Shown here in pieces: positions 1 through 8,396 of a DNA stretch of 64,000 bases. A model generated the notes under the pieces. The model was given only the letters and a program-made list of their open reading frames with translations. It searched no databases and was not told the DNA's origin. How positions within the stretch are numbered: the stretch's first letter is position 1; every line of letters starts with the position of its first letter. Location of the stretch: the NCBI RefSeq assembly GCF_000189255.1, contig NZ_AEVS01000014.1:1-64000 (forward strand), written 5' to 3'. The translations under genes and the position numbers were made by a program. The DNA comes from Vibrio brasiliensis LMG 20546 (GTDB lineage: Bacteria; Pseudomonadota; Gammaproteobacteria; Enterobacterales; Vibrionaceae).

Positions 1-49
1 CTTCTCGCTTCTCGCTTCTCGCTTCTCGCTTCTCGCTTCTCGCTTCTCA
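1..49. repeat. 7-bp tandem repeat (CTTCTCG)n
   Basis: Six perfect copies of CTTCTCG and a seventh ending in A run from the window edge, so the left limit is not visible. The last unit contains the TGA stop codon of the minus-strand LysR gene (complement of positions 47-49). Seen directly; the array lies outside the coding sequence apart from that stop codon, so copy-number change would not alter the protein. Confidence 0.9.
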
Positions 50-979
50 CCTCGGGCTACCACTATCAATAATCTCCAGCCCCAACTCATCGAAATCCTG
101 ATGCTGCTTGGCTTGCTCGAAAATCCATTCACTAAAGCGTTTAATTTTGTCGCGTTTGAAATAAGCGCGTGGAGCGCACAAATAGTAATTGTAGTCAGTG
201 GTTTGCGCTAAATTGCCGATTCTGACTAGTTTGCCCTCATCGATATAACGTTTAGCTAGCGTATGCTTTGCCAGTGCTACCCCTTGAACTGACAGTGCAC
301 CTTCCAATACAAAGTGCGAGCCATTGTATTTTAGGGTTGGTTTAGAGGTGCTGTGACCAGCGTTGTTAAGCCAGATGCCCCAATCTAAATCTCGCCAGTA
401 ATCTTCGATTAAGTCTGCGCCGGTAAGGTCGCTTAAATCATAGATGCCGTGCTGCTCTTGATAGATAGGGTGGCAGACAGGGTAAAGCAATTCTTCGAAC
501 AATAGCTCTGCATTCAGGTTAGGGTAATTTCCCGGTCCGTAGCGAATGCATAGATCGAGGCTAGAATTCTGAAAGTCTGCTAATTGGCTGGTGGGCTCGA
601 TCATCAACTCAAGGTCGGGGTGTTGATTGCGAAAATCGCCAATCTTAGGCACCAACCAATGCTGAGCGAAGGAAGGCAGAGTAGAGATAGATAGCTGGTT
701 TGGATTGGGATCTTGGTTTATCTGTCTGACACCTTGCTGTAAGTGTTCAAATCCCCGCATCGCTTGCTCAAAAAGCACTTCGCCTTCCATGGTTAACACC
801 ACTTTTCGATGCTGACGAATAAATAGATCAGCGCCTAACGATTCTTCTAGCTGGCGGATTTGTTGACTGATAGCGGCTGCAGAGACAAACAGCTCGTCAG
901 CGGCTCGTTTAAAGCTGCCAAACTTAGCCGCAGTATAGAAATAGTAAAGCCCCTGCAGTGGAGGTAAGCGGTCCTTCAC
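47..979 (-). CDS. LysR-family transcriptional regulator (GcvA-like)
   Basis: A 310-residue DNA-binding regulator. The N-terminal winged helix-turn-helix (about residues 7-65) has the typical FKRAADELFVSAAAISQQIR recognition region, followed by a substrate-binding domain of usual length. The LPPLQGLYYFYTAAKFGSF start is typical of GcvA-like LysR proteins. It faces away from the DUF1127 gene, leaving about 95 bp for divergent promoters, and a second LysR of the same type lies just beyond that gene. The effector and targets cannot be read from the sequence; the DUF1127 neighbour is the obvious candidate target by position. Confidence 0.88.
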   Translation of the reverse strand: MKDRLPPLQGLYYFYTAAKFGSFKRAADELFVSAAAISQQIRQLEESLGADLFIRQHRKVVLTMEGEVLFEQAMRGFEHLQQGVRQINQDPNPNQLSISTLPSFAQHWLVPKIGDFRNQHPDLELMIEPTSQLADFQNSSLDLCIRYGPGNYPNLNAELLFEELLYPVCHPIYQEQHGIYDLSDLTGADLIEDYWRDLDWGIWLNNAGHSTSKPTLKYNGSHFVLEGALSVQGVALAKHTLAKRYIDEGKLVRIGNLAQTTDYNYYLCAPRAYFKRDKIKRFSEWIFEQAKQHQDFDELGLEIIDSGSPR

Positions 980-1075
980 TTAAGTTCTCCTTAACTGAGT
1001 GTCAATTTGTATCGTTTGAGGTGAATGCCTCTATGGTTAATTATTTAGCTAACAAATGCAAATGAGGTGGTTAAC

Positions 1076-1282
1076 ATGGAAAATACGTACATTAACGAGT
1101 TTAGCAAACAATCCGTCTTCCGCTCTTTACTAAAGAAATTCTTAACTAAAGTTAAAGTGTGGAAACGTAACTACACAACACGCCGAGATTTGTTAGAGCT
1201 CTCAGATCACGCACTGAGAGACATCGGAGTGACTAGGGAAGAGGCTTACAGAGAAAGCGTACGTCACTATTGGGATAAGTAA
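1076..1282 (+). CDS. DUF1127 small basic protein
   Basis: A 68-residue protein rich in Lys and Arg. The C-terminal part, RRDLLELSDHALRDIGVTR, is the DUF1127 (YjiS-like) signature. The ATG at 1076 is chosen over an in-frame GTG at 1067 because GAGGTGG lies five bases before the ATG. In other bacteria DUF1127 proteins have been tied to RNA turnover or phosphate/carbon metabolism, but the role here is unknown. It lies between two LysR genes of similar type and ends 10 bp before the convergent end of the second. Confidence 0.85.
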   Translation: MENTYINEFSKQSVFRSLLKKFLTKVKVWKRNYTTRRDLLELSDHALRDIGVTREEAYRESVRHYWDK

Positions 1283-1292
1283 CCTTGCTAAG

Positions 1293-2198
1293 TTACTCAG
1301 CAATCTCGCTATGTAACCAATTAGCGAAGGCAGCAATTCGTTTTCTTCGGGGGGACTCATCATCATAGAAAAGATTGAATTGAATACCTGGTGTCATGCC
1401 AATCTCAAATGGTTTGATGAGTAACCCTCTCTCCACATAATCGTTAGCTAAAGAGTCTGATGCTAAGCAAGCCCCGTGGCCTGCCATCACAGCATTCATT
1501 GCGTGATCGAAGGTACTGACATCCATCCAACGAACCGATTCTTTGTTCATCTCAACTCCGGCTTGCGCAAACCAGGTTTGCCAGGGGTAGCCTCCAGATT
1601 CATAGTGAATCAGCCAGCAACTCAGTAACTGTTCTGGTGTCGAAAGGTTGATGCTTTTAGCCAGGTTTGGTGAGCAAAATGGATAGATAGTTTCTTCAAA
1701 GAGAAACTCTTTATGCAGCTTATCTTGCTCCGAAACGTCTAGGTCTTCTCCTTGCCAGATTGCCAGGTCTGCGTCGCCCTGTTTAAGTTTGGGAGCATCG
1801 CAGCTAGTAATAATTCGAATAGGGATGTTGGGGTATTGGGTCGAAAACTTCCATAGGCGGGGCAACAGCCAACGAGAAGCGAATGAAGGCGTTGAGCTGA
1901 CGCAAAGTAAGCCTTCCACTGGTTCACTCTGGATTTGGTTAAGGCCACTGATGATGTTTTCAAAGCCTTGTGATACGTGCTTGAACAAGATCTTCCCTTG
2001 TTCTGTCAGACGCATTTCTCTACCGTCACGGACAAAAAGTTTACAGCCTAAGCCATCTTCAAGCTGACGTATTTTCTGGCTGACAGCTGCTTGACTGATA
2101 AATAGTTCTTCAGCCGCTCGGCTATAACTGTTTAGTCTTGCAGCGACTTCAAAGTAACGTAATCCCGGTAAATGATGCAGCCTGGCATCCATATCCAA
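1293..2198 (-). CDS. LysR-family transcriptional regulator (GcvA-like)
   Basis: A 301-residue LysR regulator. The N-terminal HTH includes SRAAEELFISQAAVSQKIRQ at about residues 25-44, and the rest is a LysR substrate-binding domain. Its N-terminus (HHLPGLRYFEVAARLNSYSRAAEELF) resembles that of the LysR gene at 47-979, so the two look like paralogues flanking the DUF1127 gene. It converges on that gene with a 10-bp gap and no obvious terminator between them. Upstream, the fadD-like gene is transcribed towards it in the same direction but is separated by a terminator. Targets unknown. Confidence 0.87.
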   Translation of the reverse strand: MDMDARLHHLPGLRYFEVAARLNSYSRAAEELFISQAAVSQKIRQLEDGLGCKLFVRDGREMRLTEQGKILFKHVSQGFENIISGLNQIQSEPVEGLLCVSSTPSFASRWLLPRLWKFSTQYPNIPIRIITSCDAPKLKQGDADLAIWQGEDLDVSEQDKLHKEFLFEETIYPFCSPNLAKSINLSTPEQLLSCWLIHYESGGYPWQTWFAQAGVEMNKESVRWMDVSTFDHAMNAVMAGHGACLASDSLANDYVERGLLIKPFEIGMTPGIQFNLFYDDESPRRKRIAAFANWLHSEIAE

Positions 2199-2252
2199 TC
2201 CCTATGTTTTCTTGCGGCGAACGGGCATCATAATCTCTTTGTTCAGAAAAGC

Positions 2253-2278
2253 AAAAGGAGAGCGAGGGCTCTCCTTTT
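2253..2278 (-). terminator. Rho-independent terminator of the acyl-CoA synthetase gene
   Basis: A 10-bp perfect stem (AAAAGGAGAG / CTCTCCTTTT) with a six-base loop, followed on the minus strand by a T-rich run. It lies just after the stop of the minus-strand gene ending at 2294. Confidence 0.85.
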
Positions 2279-2293
2279 ATTTATGTGTCAGAA

Positions 2294-3979
2294 CTACTCT
2301 TCCCAGACTACAAGTTCTCCCTTAGGCCAGTTGTGTCCAACTTCGTGGTATTTCTGCTCTAAGACATGACGCTTAATTTTCAGTGTTGGCGTTAAGATTC
2401 CGTTTTCAATGCTCCACGGGTCTTTAATCATCAACACGCCTTTGATTTGTTCGTGAGACTCTAGCTCAGAGTTCATTCGTTCAATCACTTTGCGAGTCGT
2501 ACGCTCGTAGCGTGCACGATCAAAGTTAGGGAAGTCATGTGGAACGACTAGCAGAATTGGTGCTGGCAGGCCTAAACCGATCAGACACATCATTTCTACG
2601 CGGCTGTATTCGAACAGTTTCTTCTCGATTGGCACCGGTGCCACGAACTTACCTTTGGCTGTTTTAAAGGTATCTTTCTTACGACCCTGAATAGTCAGGT
2701 AACCTTCGCTATCGATAGAACCAATATCACCAGTATGTAGCCAGCCATCAGCGTCGAATGATTCCTGAGTTGCGATGTCGTTCTTGTAGTAACCAGAGAA
2801 CAGACCTTTACCACGAACCATGATCTCTTCGTCTTCTGCTACTTTAAGTTCAATCCCCGGACCTGCATTACCTACACTACCAATCTTATCTGCACGGAAA
2901 GGGTAGTTAAGAGTGCTGTAAGCGAATGACTCTGTCATCCCCCATGCTTCGGTAATATTCAGGCCGACGCTGTGGTACCACTCAAGGAGAGCTGGCGAGA
3001 CTGGAGCCGAGCCACAGCCCAATACGCGCGCTTGATCAAGACCTAGACCGTCGGCAAGCTTCTTCTTAATTAACGAGTTCACAAATGGGATCTTGAGTAA
3101 GATGTTTAATTTCTTCTGCGGTAACTTATCTTGAATGCGTTGTTGGAACAGAGTCCATAGACGAGGCACAGAGATAAAGAGTGTCGGTCTCTGCATTTTG
3201 ACATCTTCAATAAAGGTATCGAGCGATTCAGGGAAAGCAGTCTGAACGCCCCCCATAATCGAAGAACCGAAGATATAAACTCGTTCAGTAATATGCGCCA
3301 GTGGTAAGTATGAGAACAGGCGGTCATTCTCTTGAATGCCAATGTGGTTGATCAGTTGTTGAACTGACCAACTAAACGCGCCGTAAGTCAGCATCGCACC
3401 TTTAGGGACACCAGAGGTACCTGAAGTATAAACAAGTGACATCAACTTATCGTCATAATGCTCAGGGCGGTGTTGGCTAGGCTCTGACGCTGCAATCAGC
3501 TCTTTAAACTGATGCTGACAATTAGGTGCTGAGTCATACGGGAGGGCGATAGCGATCAGGTCCGGCATAGCGTCAATCACTTGCTGGGTCGCTGCAGCAT
3601 CATCCAGCTTACCACCGATAAGTACCTTACTCTCACTGTGAGTCAGGCAGTACTCAATGGTGTCTGCTCCCGCGGTTGGGAAAATAGGTACGCTAACAAA
3701 GTCTCCTAGAGTCATCGCTAAGTCACAGATAAACCACTCAGCACAGTTCTTTGAAACAAGCGCGACTTTATCACGTGGTTTGATACCAAGATTGTTAAGT
3801 GCAGTAACTAGCTTTAATGCTTGATCGGCAACATCCGCATAGCTGAACTCAACAAACTGTCGATTGATAATTTGTTTTAGATAGATCTCATCAGGGCGTT
3901 CCTCGGCCCATTTGAGGATCATTTCATTTGGTGGTGGGAGAGCACAGGTTGGTTTGCTTAACTCGTTAGGCTGAATCAT
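2294..3979 (-). CDS. AMP-dependent long-chain acyl-CoA synthetase
   Basis: A 561-residue member of the adenylate-forming family, of the FAA1-like long-chain acyl-CoA ligase type. The AMP-binding P-loop YTSGTSGVPKG is at about residues 184-194, and GWLHTGDIG and GRKKDTFKTAKGKFVAP further on form the ATP and hinge motifs. It should activate fatty acids with ATP and CoA at the inner face of the membrane. It appears to be a single-gene unit: a terminator follows it, and an oppositely regulated AraC gene lies upstream on the same strand. Exact chain-length preference cannot be inferred. Confidence 0.88.
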   Translation of the reverse strand: MIQPNELSKPTCALPPPNEMILKWAEERPDEIYLKQIINRQFVEFSYADVADQALKLVTALNNLGIKPRDKVALVSKNCAEWFICDLAMTLGDFVSVPIFPTAGADTIEYCLTHSESKVLIGGKLDDAAATQQVIDAMPDLIAIALPYDSAPNCQHQFKELIAASEPSQHRPEHYDDKLMSLVYTSGTSGVPKGAMLTYGAFSWSVQQLINHIGIQENDRLFSYLPLAHITERVYIFGSSIMGGVQTAFPESLDTFIEDVKMQRPTLFISVPRLWTLFQQRIQDKLPQKKLNILLKIPFVNSLIKKKLADGLGLDQARVLGCGSAPVSPALLEWYHSVGLNITEAWGMTESFAYSTLNYPFRADKIGSVGNAGPGIELKVAEDEEIMVRGKGLFSGYYKNDIATQESFDADGWLHTGDIGSIDSEGYLTIQGRKKDTFKTAKGKFVAPVPIEKKLFEYSRVEMMCLIGLGLPAPILLVVPHDFPNFDRARYERTTRKVIERMNSELESHEQIKGVLMIKDPWSIENGILTPTLKIKRHVLEQKYHEVGHNWPKGELVVWEE

Positions 3980-4110
3980 TCTCTAACTCCGTGTTATTGG
4001 CAAAATTATGGTTATTTTTATTGTTAATAGATTGTTAACTCTAGCATGTTAAACAAATCGGAGAAAAGGTCTAGTGATAACTTTAGGCCTTTCTTGTGAC
4101 CAACGTGCGG

Positions 4111-4848
4111 TTAGTGAAGTTGACGGAAGGCGGCTGGGCTGATTCCGGTCTTCTTTTTGAAAATGCGAGAAAAGTAGGAGACATCGTTATAGCCGCATTG
4201 AAAGGCGATGAATGAGATCTTTTCCTTGCGATCATTAACAAGCAACTGCTTGGCCAAACTAATTCTTTTTAGCGTCAGGTAGTCACGAAAGCTAACGCCA
4301 ATCGTTTTATGAAAAAACTTTGAAAAGTAGGTCACAGAATAGTGACAGTATTCAGCGACGTCTTCTTCTCTGATTGTTCGCGAAAGGTTCTTCTCTATAT
4401 ACCTTAGCATTTCAACCAAATCTTTATTGATGTGCTTATGCTGCTGGTTCTCAACCAGCTTATGGATATCAAGGATTTCTTGATGTTTAGAGAACTGATA
4501 GTAGACCTGTTTGTTAAGTTCGTCACTCCATGAACGTGAGTCGTCGTGATTGAGGTTGAAGGTAGAGTAGACCACGTCAAGGCTGGAGATCTCTTCTGGA
4601 AGTTCCTTGTCGTACACAACAATCAGATGTTTATCTAAGTTCTGGCAGAGTTTGGCGGCGGTGAGGAACAGTGAATGATATGAAGGGTCGTAGTAGAAAA
4701 AACAGAAGTGTATTTCGGGTTCACTCAACACAGATACATCATACCCGTAGTCAAGAATATGAAAATACCTTTCTATATCTCGGACAATGTCCTTAACGAC
4801 GTAAGTAACTGATTGCCCGAGCCAGTAACCTTTGTGCAACACATCCAC
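4111..4848 (-). CDS. AraC-family transcriptional regulator
   Basis: A 245-residue protein. The C-terminal ~100 residues form a double helix-turn-helix AraC domain (VAEYCHYSVTYFSKFFHKT, then ISFIAFQCGYNDVSYFSRIF and KKKTGISPAAFR). The N-terminal ~135 residues do not look like the usual cupin arm and I do not recognise them. It is divergent from the tad operon across a 450-bp AT-rich gap, so control of the pilus genes is possible by position only. Confidence 0.88.
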   Translation of the reverse strand: MDVLHKGYWLGQSVTYVVKDIVRDIERYFHILDYGYDVSVLSEPEIHFCFFYYDPSYHSLFLTAAKLCQNLDKHLIVVYDKELPEEISSLDVVYSTFNLNHDDSRSWSDELNKQVYYQFSKHQEILDIHKLVENQQHKHINKDLVEMLRYIEKNLSRTIREEDVAEYCHYSVTYFSKFFHKTIGVSFRDYLTLKRISLAKQLLVNDRKEKISFIAFQCGYNDVSYFSRIFKKKTGISPAAFRQLH

Positions 4849-5299
4849 TGTGTAAAGTCCTTATTTTGTTTTAGTTTTAATCACACGAACTATTACCAAT
4901 AGCTTAGACGCTTAATTCATATAAACCAAGTCGCTTATTGACTCAATGAATGATTAATGTGAAAAATAATGTGATCAATATCACTGAAATTCAATGATCT
5001 GCTTTCTGTCAAGTATCAAAAATGAGAATGGGTTGCTTTATTTTTGAGATGTTACATTAATATGTTCTCTAGGCTTATAAGCTTATTAAATTAATAAAAA
5101 AGTATGCACTATTGTATTTTGGAATAAATATTCTAATTATCGTATTTTATTCCAAATTAAATGTTAGTATGAATTTAATTAAATTGGTAATGGCAAGAAA
5201 GTACCAAAGATAGACAAAAAAATCCTAACTGTTATAGCTAAAATAATTCTAAATTATCAATAAGCGAACAGCTTAATGAACTTTGGAAGGAGACAACTC
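4849..5299. promoter_or_regulatory. AT-rich divergent intergenic region upstream of flp/tad
   Basis: A 451-bp stretch without a credible gene between the AraC regulator and the first Flp pilin. It is strikingly AT-rich, especially 5040-5250, which may reflect a bent or H-NS-bound promoter region (inference). It contains one CRP-like site, listed separately. I could not fix a single convincing -35/-10 pair. Confidence 0.55.
4970..4985. promoter_or_regulatory. CRP-like binding site
   Basis: TGTGATCAATATCACT matches the TGTGA-N6-TCACA consensus at nine of ten fixed positions, with AA before it. It is 122 bp upstream of the AraC start and about 315 bp upstream of the flp start. It fits control of the AraC gene better than direct activation of flp. 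Inference from the motif alone. Confidence 0.5.
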
Positions 5300-5491
5300 A
5301 TGAGCAAGCTTATTAAAAATATTTCTGCGTTTATGAAAGACGAAGAAGGTCTGACTGTAGTGGAATACGTAGTAGGTGCAGGTTTATTAGTTGCCGGCCT
5401 AGCAGGTATTTTTGGTACATTCAGTAGCCAATTAGAAGCACAACTTAGCACTGTATTAGGTAATGCACCAGACGGTAGTACTACGCCATAA
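5300..5491 (+). CDS. flp: Flp-type (type IVc) major pilin 1
   Basis: A 63-residue prepilin. The prepilin motif is DEEG-LTVVEYVVGAG, with cleavage predicted after Gly17 and the conserved Glu at +5, followed by a hydrophobic helix that packs the pilus core. The start is the ATG at 5300, with AAGGAG at 5287-5292; an ATG 24 bases upstream lacks a ribosome site. It is first in the tad operon and is followed by a stem-loop and a second, shorter pilin. Processing should be by the TadV-like peptidase encoded downstream. Confidence 0.9.
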   Translation: MSKLIKNISAFMKDEEGLTVVEYVVGAGLLVAGLAGIFGTFSSQLEAQLSTVLGNAPDGSTTP

Positions 5492-5520
5492 TTACTCTTT
5501 TTACACCTCGCTTTAGAACC

Positions 5521-5542
5521 GCCCATAACTAGTGTTATGGGC
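5521..5542 (+). other. Stem-loop between the two pilin genes
   Basis: GCCCATAAC and GTTATGGGC pair perfectly around a TAGT loop. No clear T-run follows, so it resembles a transcript-stabilising or partial attenuation hairpin more than a full terminator. It would suit high pilin expression relative to the assembly genes (inference). Confidence 0.6.
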
Positions 5543-5570
5543 TATTGTGCTTTGTAAAAAGGACTTTTGC

Positions 5571-5723
5571 ATGAAACTACTAGATTTTTTGAAGGAAGAG
5601 GAGGGACTCACAGTTGTTGAATATGTAGTAGGTGCAGGATTGTTAGTTGTCGGTTTTGCGGGCATTTTTATTGTGTTCGGAGACCTGTTAAGTGCGCAAT
5701 TTGCATCTATATTTAGTGAGTAG
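5571..5723 (+). CDS. flp: Flp-type (type IVc) pilin 2
   Basis: A 50-residue prepilin nearly identical to the first around the processing site: EEEG-LTVVEYVVGAGLLVVGFAG, cleavage after Gly12. The ATG at 5571 follows an AAAAAGGA ribosome site. It lacks the 13-residue C-terminal tail of the first pilin, so the two probably arose by duplication. Which one forms the filament, and whether the other is minor, cannot be told from sequence. Confidence 0.85.
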   Translation: MKLLDFLKEEEGLTVVEYVVGAGLLVVGFAGIFIVFGDLLSAQFASIFSE

Positions 5724-5748
5724 GGAGTGTGTTTCAAGGAGCGGTTAA

Positions 5749-6267
5749 ATGGACATGGTTGTTTGGATAGTACTATTTGCAATAGCCGTCTCCGATGCGA
5801 AGGAGCATCGAATACCTAATTATCTTCTATTATTAGTGATTTTAATTAGTTTTATTAATAAGGCCTTCGTCATTCAGGACTACAATTTTTTACTGTGGTC
5901 ATTTGTTAGTGGTATTACTTGTTTTATTGCAGCGCTATGCCTTTACTTCTTAAAAGTGATGGCTCCCGGAGATGTAAAACTTTTAGGTGTGATCGGATTT
6001 TGGCTCGGTAGTGAACATATATTGGGCGCAGTTTATTGGATCGCAATTTCCAGTGTCGTTATCGGAGGTTTCTATGCCTTGTTGCGACTTGCAGAATCAC
6101 CCAACCAGTTTAAATCTCTAATCAGTAAGTATTCTTTGTACGCCATGTATGGGGCATCAGGCAGTAAGGCAATTACCGGTCCGAAAGGCGTTAGTGGAAA
6201 ATATCAAATGCCTTTTGCACCTGTCGTAGTCGTTGGAGTAGCGCTCTATTCTTATTTTCTAAACTAG
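5749..6267 (+). CDS. tadV: Prepilin peptidase TadV/CpaA-like
   Basis: A 172-residue membrane protein of the A24 aspartic peptidase family, short form without the N-methyltransferase domain, as usual for Tad systems. The two catalytic aspartates are visible: Asp16 in SDAKEHRIPN and Asp75 in GDVKLLG. Several hydrophobic segments fill the remainder. It should cleave the leader of the Flp pilins and of the TadE/TadF pseudopilins at the inner membrane. It lies 25 bp after the second pilin in the same operon. Confidence 0.88.
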   Translation: MDMVVWIVLFAIAVSDAKEHRIPNYLLLLVILISFINKAFVIQDYNFLLWSFVSGITCFIAALCLYFLKVMAPGDVKLLGVIGFWLGSEHILGAVYWIAISSVVIGGFYALLRLAESPNQFKSLISKYSLYAMYGASGSKAITGPKGVSGKYQMPFAPVVVVGVALYSYFLN

Positions 6268-6301
6268 CTACAAGTTTCTGAATTAATCACAAGGAGTGTT
6301 T

Positions 6302-7648
6302 ATGGTTCAGGCAGTATCTCAGGTTCAACACAGAACGGAGCTTACCCCACAGGCGCCTCAGCCTCCCGTGCCAACCAGTTTTGATGAATTGGGTATCCCC
6401 AAGGCTGTGGTTGAAAATCTGGTCATTAAACACATCGCTGCCTACCCTAAGTCCGACATCCTTCAACTGACCAAGTTACTGTGTATTAACAGCCATATGA
6501 TTGAAGACGTAATTGCTGGTTTACGTTCTAAGTCTTTGGTCGAGGTATTTCAAGCCGCGTCATCAACATTTTCCACTCAGTCAACCGGGCATGTCCGTTA
6601 TGGTTTGTCTGAATCTGGCTTGCAAGAGGCAGACATTGCCTTTGTCAAAGACGCTTATTTAGGTCCGGTCCCCGTATCGTTGAATCAGTACAGTGAAATG
6701 GTTAAGGCTCAGGATGTTAGAGCGCAGATGGTAAATCGGGCCGATGTTGAGTATGCCCTTTCAGACGTGCTTGGCGCACATCGAATGGTTGGGGTCCTGG
6801 GACCTGCAATTAACTCAGGTCGTGCACTGCTGTTATATGGGAGTGCCGGTTCAGGTAAAACCTTTGTTGCGACAAAAATCTTAAACTCCCTTAATACTTC
6901 GGTTTATATCCCATACGCTGTATTTGCTGCAGGTAATATCATTAAGGTGTTTTCTCCTCAGCATCATAAGCGTGTCACCAGTTCTGATATTCAATCCATC
7001 ACGTTTAAAGAGCAGTTTGACCGGCGCTGGAGCCTGTGTGAACGGCCGAGTATTCAGGTTGGTGGTGAACTCACTATGGACATGCTTGAGGTAAACCACA
7101 GTGAGCACAATAAGGTGTGGATGGCACCGCTGCAAATGATGGCCAATAACGGTATTTTTATTATCGACGATTTAGGTCGACAACCTATGCCGGTAGACAC
7201 ATTGTTGAATCGCTGGATTGTACCGATGGAGTATTTCTACGATTACCTCAATTTGCCAAATGGGCAACAAATCTCAATACCTTTTATCCTCACTCTGGCT
7301 TTCTCTACGAATTTGGATCCGGAAAAGATCAGTGACCCTGCTTTCTTACGCCGTTTAGGCTACAAAATTCAGTTTGGTCCCTTGTTGGAGCAGGAGTATC
7401 GCGAACTATGGGGCATCATTTCTAAATCTAAAAATCTCTCCCTTACTGAAGGGTGTTTCGAAACTTTATTTGACTTACATCGTCAGCATGACGTGGGCTT
7501 TTATCCTTGCTTGCCGAAAGACATTGTTGGGATCAGCCGAGATATCATTGTATTTGAAGAAGTTGAACCCGTTATCTCCTCTGAAATCGTGAGCCGTGCG
7601 TGGGAAGTGTACTTTACAGCTGATGGCAAAGGAGGAGGCGCTCGATGA
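6302..7648 (+). CDS. Tad-locus AAA+ ATPase with N-terminal winged-helix-like region
   Basis: A 448-residue cytoplasmic ATPase not among the canonical tad genes. Walker A is GSAGSGKT at residues 180-187, Walker B IFIIDD at 285-290, a sensor-like STN at about 335, and DPAFLRR near 345-351 as a possible arginine finger. Residues 27-118 look like a winged helix (IPKAVVENLVIKHIAAYPKSD). The start at ATG 6302 is placed by AAGGAG five bases upstream rather than the GTG at 6296. It overlaps the rcpC gene by 4 bp, implying translational coupling. Related proteins occur in some other tad loci, but I know no defined function; a chaperone or regulatory role is speculation. Confidence 0.75.
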   Translation: MVQAVSQVQHRTELTPQAPQPPVPTSFDELGIPKAVVENLVIKHIAAYPKSDILQLTKLLCINSHMIEDVIAGLRSKSLVEVFQAASSTFSTQSTGHVRYGLSESGLQEADIAFVKDAYLGPVPVSLNQYSEMVKAQDVRAQMVNRADVEYALSDVLGAHRMVGVLGPAINSGRALLLYGSAGSGKTFVATKILNSLNTSVYIPYAVFAAGNIIKVFSPQHHKRVTSSDIQSITFKEQFDRRWSLCERPSIQVGGELTMDMLEVNHSEHNKVWMAPLQMMANNGIFIIDDLGRQPMPVDTLLNRWIVPMEYFYDYLNLPNGQQISIPFILTLAFSTNLDPEKISDPAFLRRLGYKIQFGPLLEQEYRELWGIISKSKNLSLTEGCFETLFDLHRQHDVGFYPCLPKDIVGISRDIIVFEEVEPVISSEIVSRAWEVYFTADGKGGGAR

Positions 7649-8388
7649 GCCGAAATCAAGTCATATTACTTTTCTTACTTTCCATTGCGTTTGGGTTAGG
7701 CGCAGTATTTTTTGCCAAGCAATGGATGGATAACCAGCTTCAACCTCAGACAGAAGTCGAGGTCGTAGAGCGTGAGCCCGTAGTGATTGCCGCTCAGGAA
7801 ATCCCTGCAGGGACTGTGATAGAGGAGCAGCATATTACCAATAAGCTGTTAGAAAAAGCCTGGCGCTCAGAATCACAGTTTACTGCATCTGAGGATCTTA
7901 TCGGGCAAGTCGTCGCCAGTAACGTTTATCCCGGAGAGATCCTCCATATAAGCCGTTTAGCTAATCAGGGCGAAGGTTCAACCTTAGCTTCCCTGATTCC
8001 CGAAAACAAACGTGCAGTAACTATACGAGTTAACGATGTTATTGGTGTGGCGGGTTTCTTATTACCAGGCAATAAGGTCGATGTGCTTAATACCATTAAG
8101 TATGGCAAGAATTCAGCCAACACCGTCACTGTGCTAAAAGAGATCAAAGTGCTCGCGGTAGACCAAACTGCGCGAACCAAAGAAAACAAGCCAATCATTG
8201 TAAGGGCGGTGACATTAGAAGTTTCGCCAAGACAGGCAGAAAAATTGCTGTCAGCACAAAGTCGTGGCGATATTCAACTCGCTTTACGTAACCCTCATGA
8301 AGAGGAAAAAGTCGTCAAAAGATATGTTGCCCCAAGTGTCACGATTATCAAGGGCACAGAATCCAGCAATATCCGTGTCAGGGACTGA
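7645..8388 (+). CDS. rcpC: Flp pilus assembly protein RcpC/CpaB
   Basis: A 247-residue periplasmic protein with one N-terminal membrane anchor (residues 5-25). An SAF-type domain follows (VIAAQEIPAGTVIEEQHI), and then the conserved RcpC region AVTIRVNDVIGVAGFLLPGNKVDV. In the family it supports the secretin, perhaps by binding peptidoglycan or shaping the periplasmic channel. It overlaps the AAA+ gene (ATGA) and ends 8 bp before rcpA. Confidence 0.9.
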   Translation: MSRNQVILLFLLSIAFGLGAVFFAKQWMDNQLQPQTEVEVVEREPVVIAAQEIPAGTVIEEQHITNKLLEKAWRSESQFTASEDLIGQVVASNVYPGEILHISRLANQGEGSTLASLIPENKRAVTIRVNDVIGVAGFLLPGNKVDVLNTIKYGKNSANTVTVLKEIKVLAVDQTARTKENKPIIVRAVTLEVSPRQAEKLLSAQSRGDIQLALRNPHEEEKVVKRYVAPSVTIIKGTESSNIRVRD

Positions 8389-8396
8389 GGTGAGCT

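Noticed and set aside
1-49. CRISPR or IS end
   Set aside because: The heptamer units have no spacers and no transposase or inverted repeat is nearby.
5276-5299. Upstream ATG for the first Flp pilin
   Set aside because: Its extension would contain the ribosome site AAGGAG used by the ATG at 5300.
5521-5542. Full Rho-independent terminator between pilins
   Set aside because: The stem is good, but no T-run follows on either strand, so it is listed only as a stem-loop.
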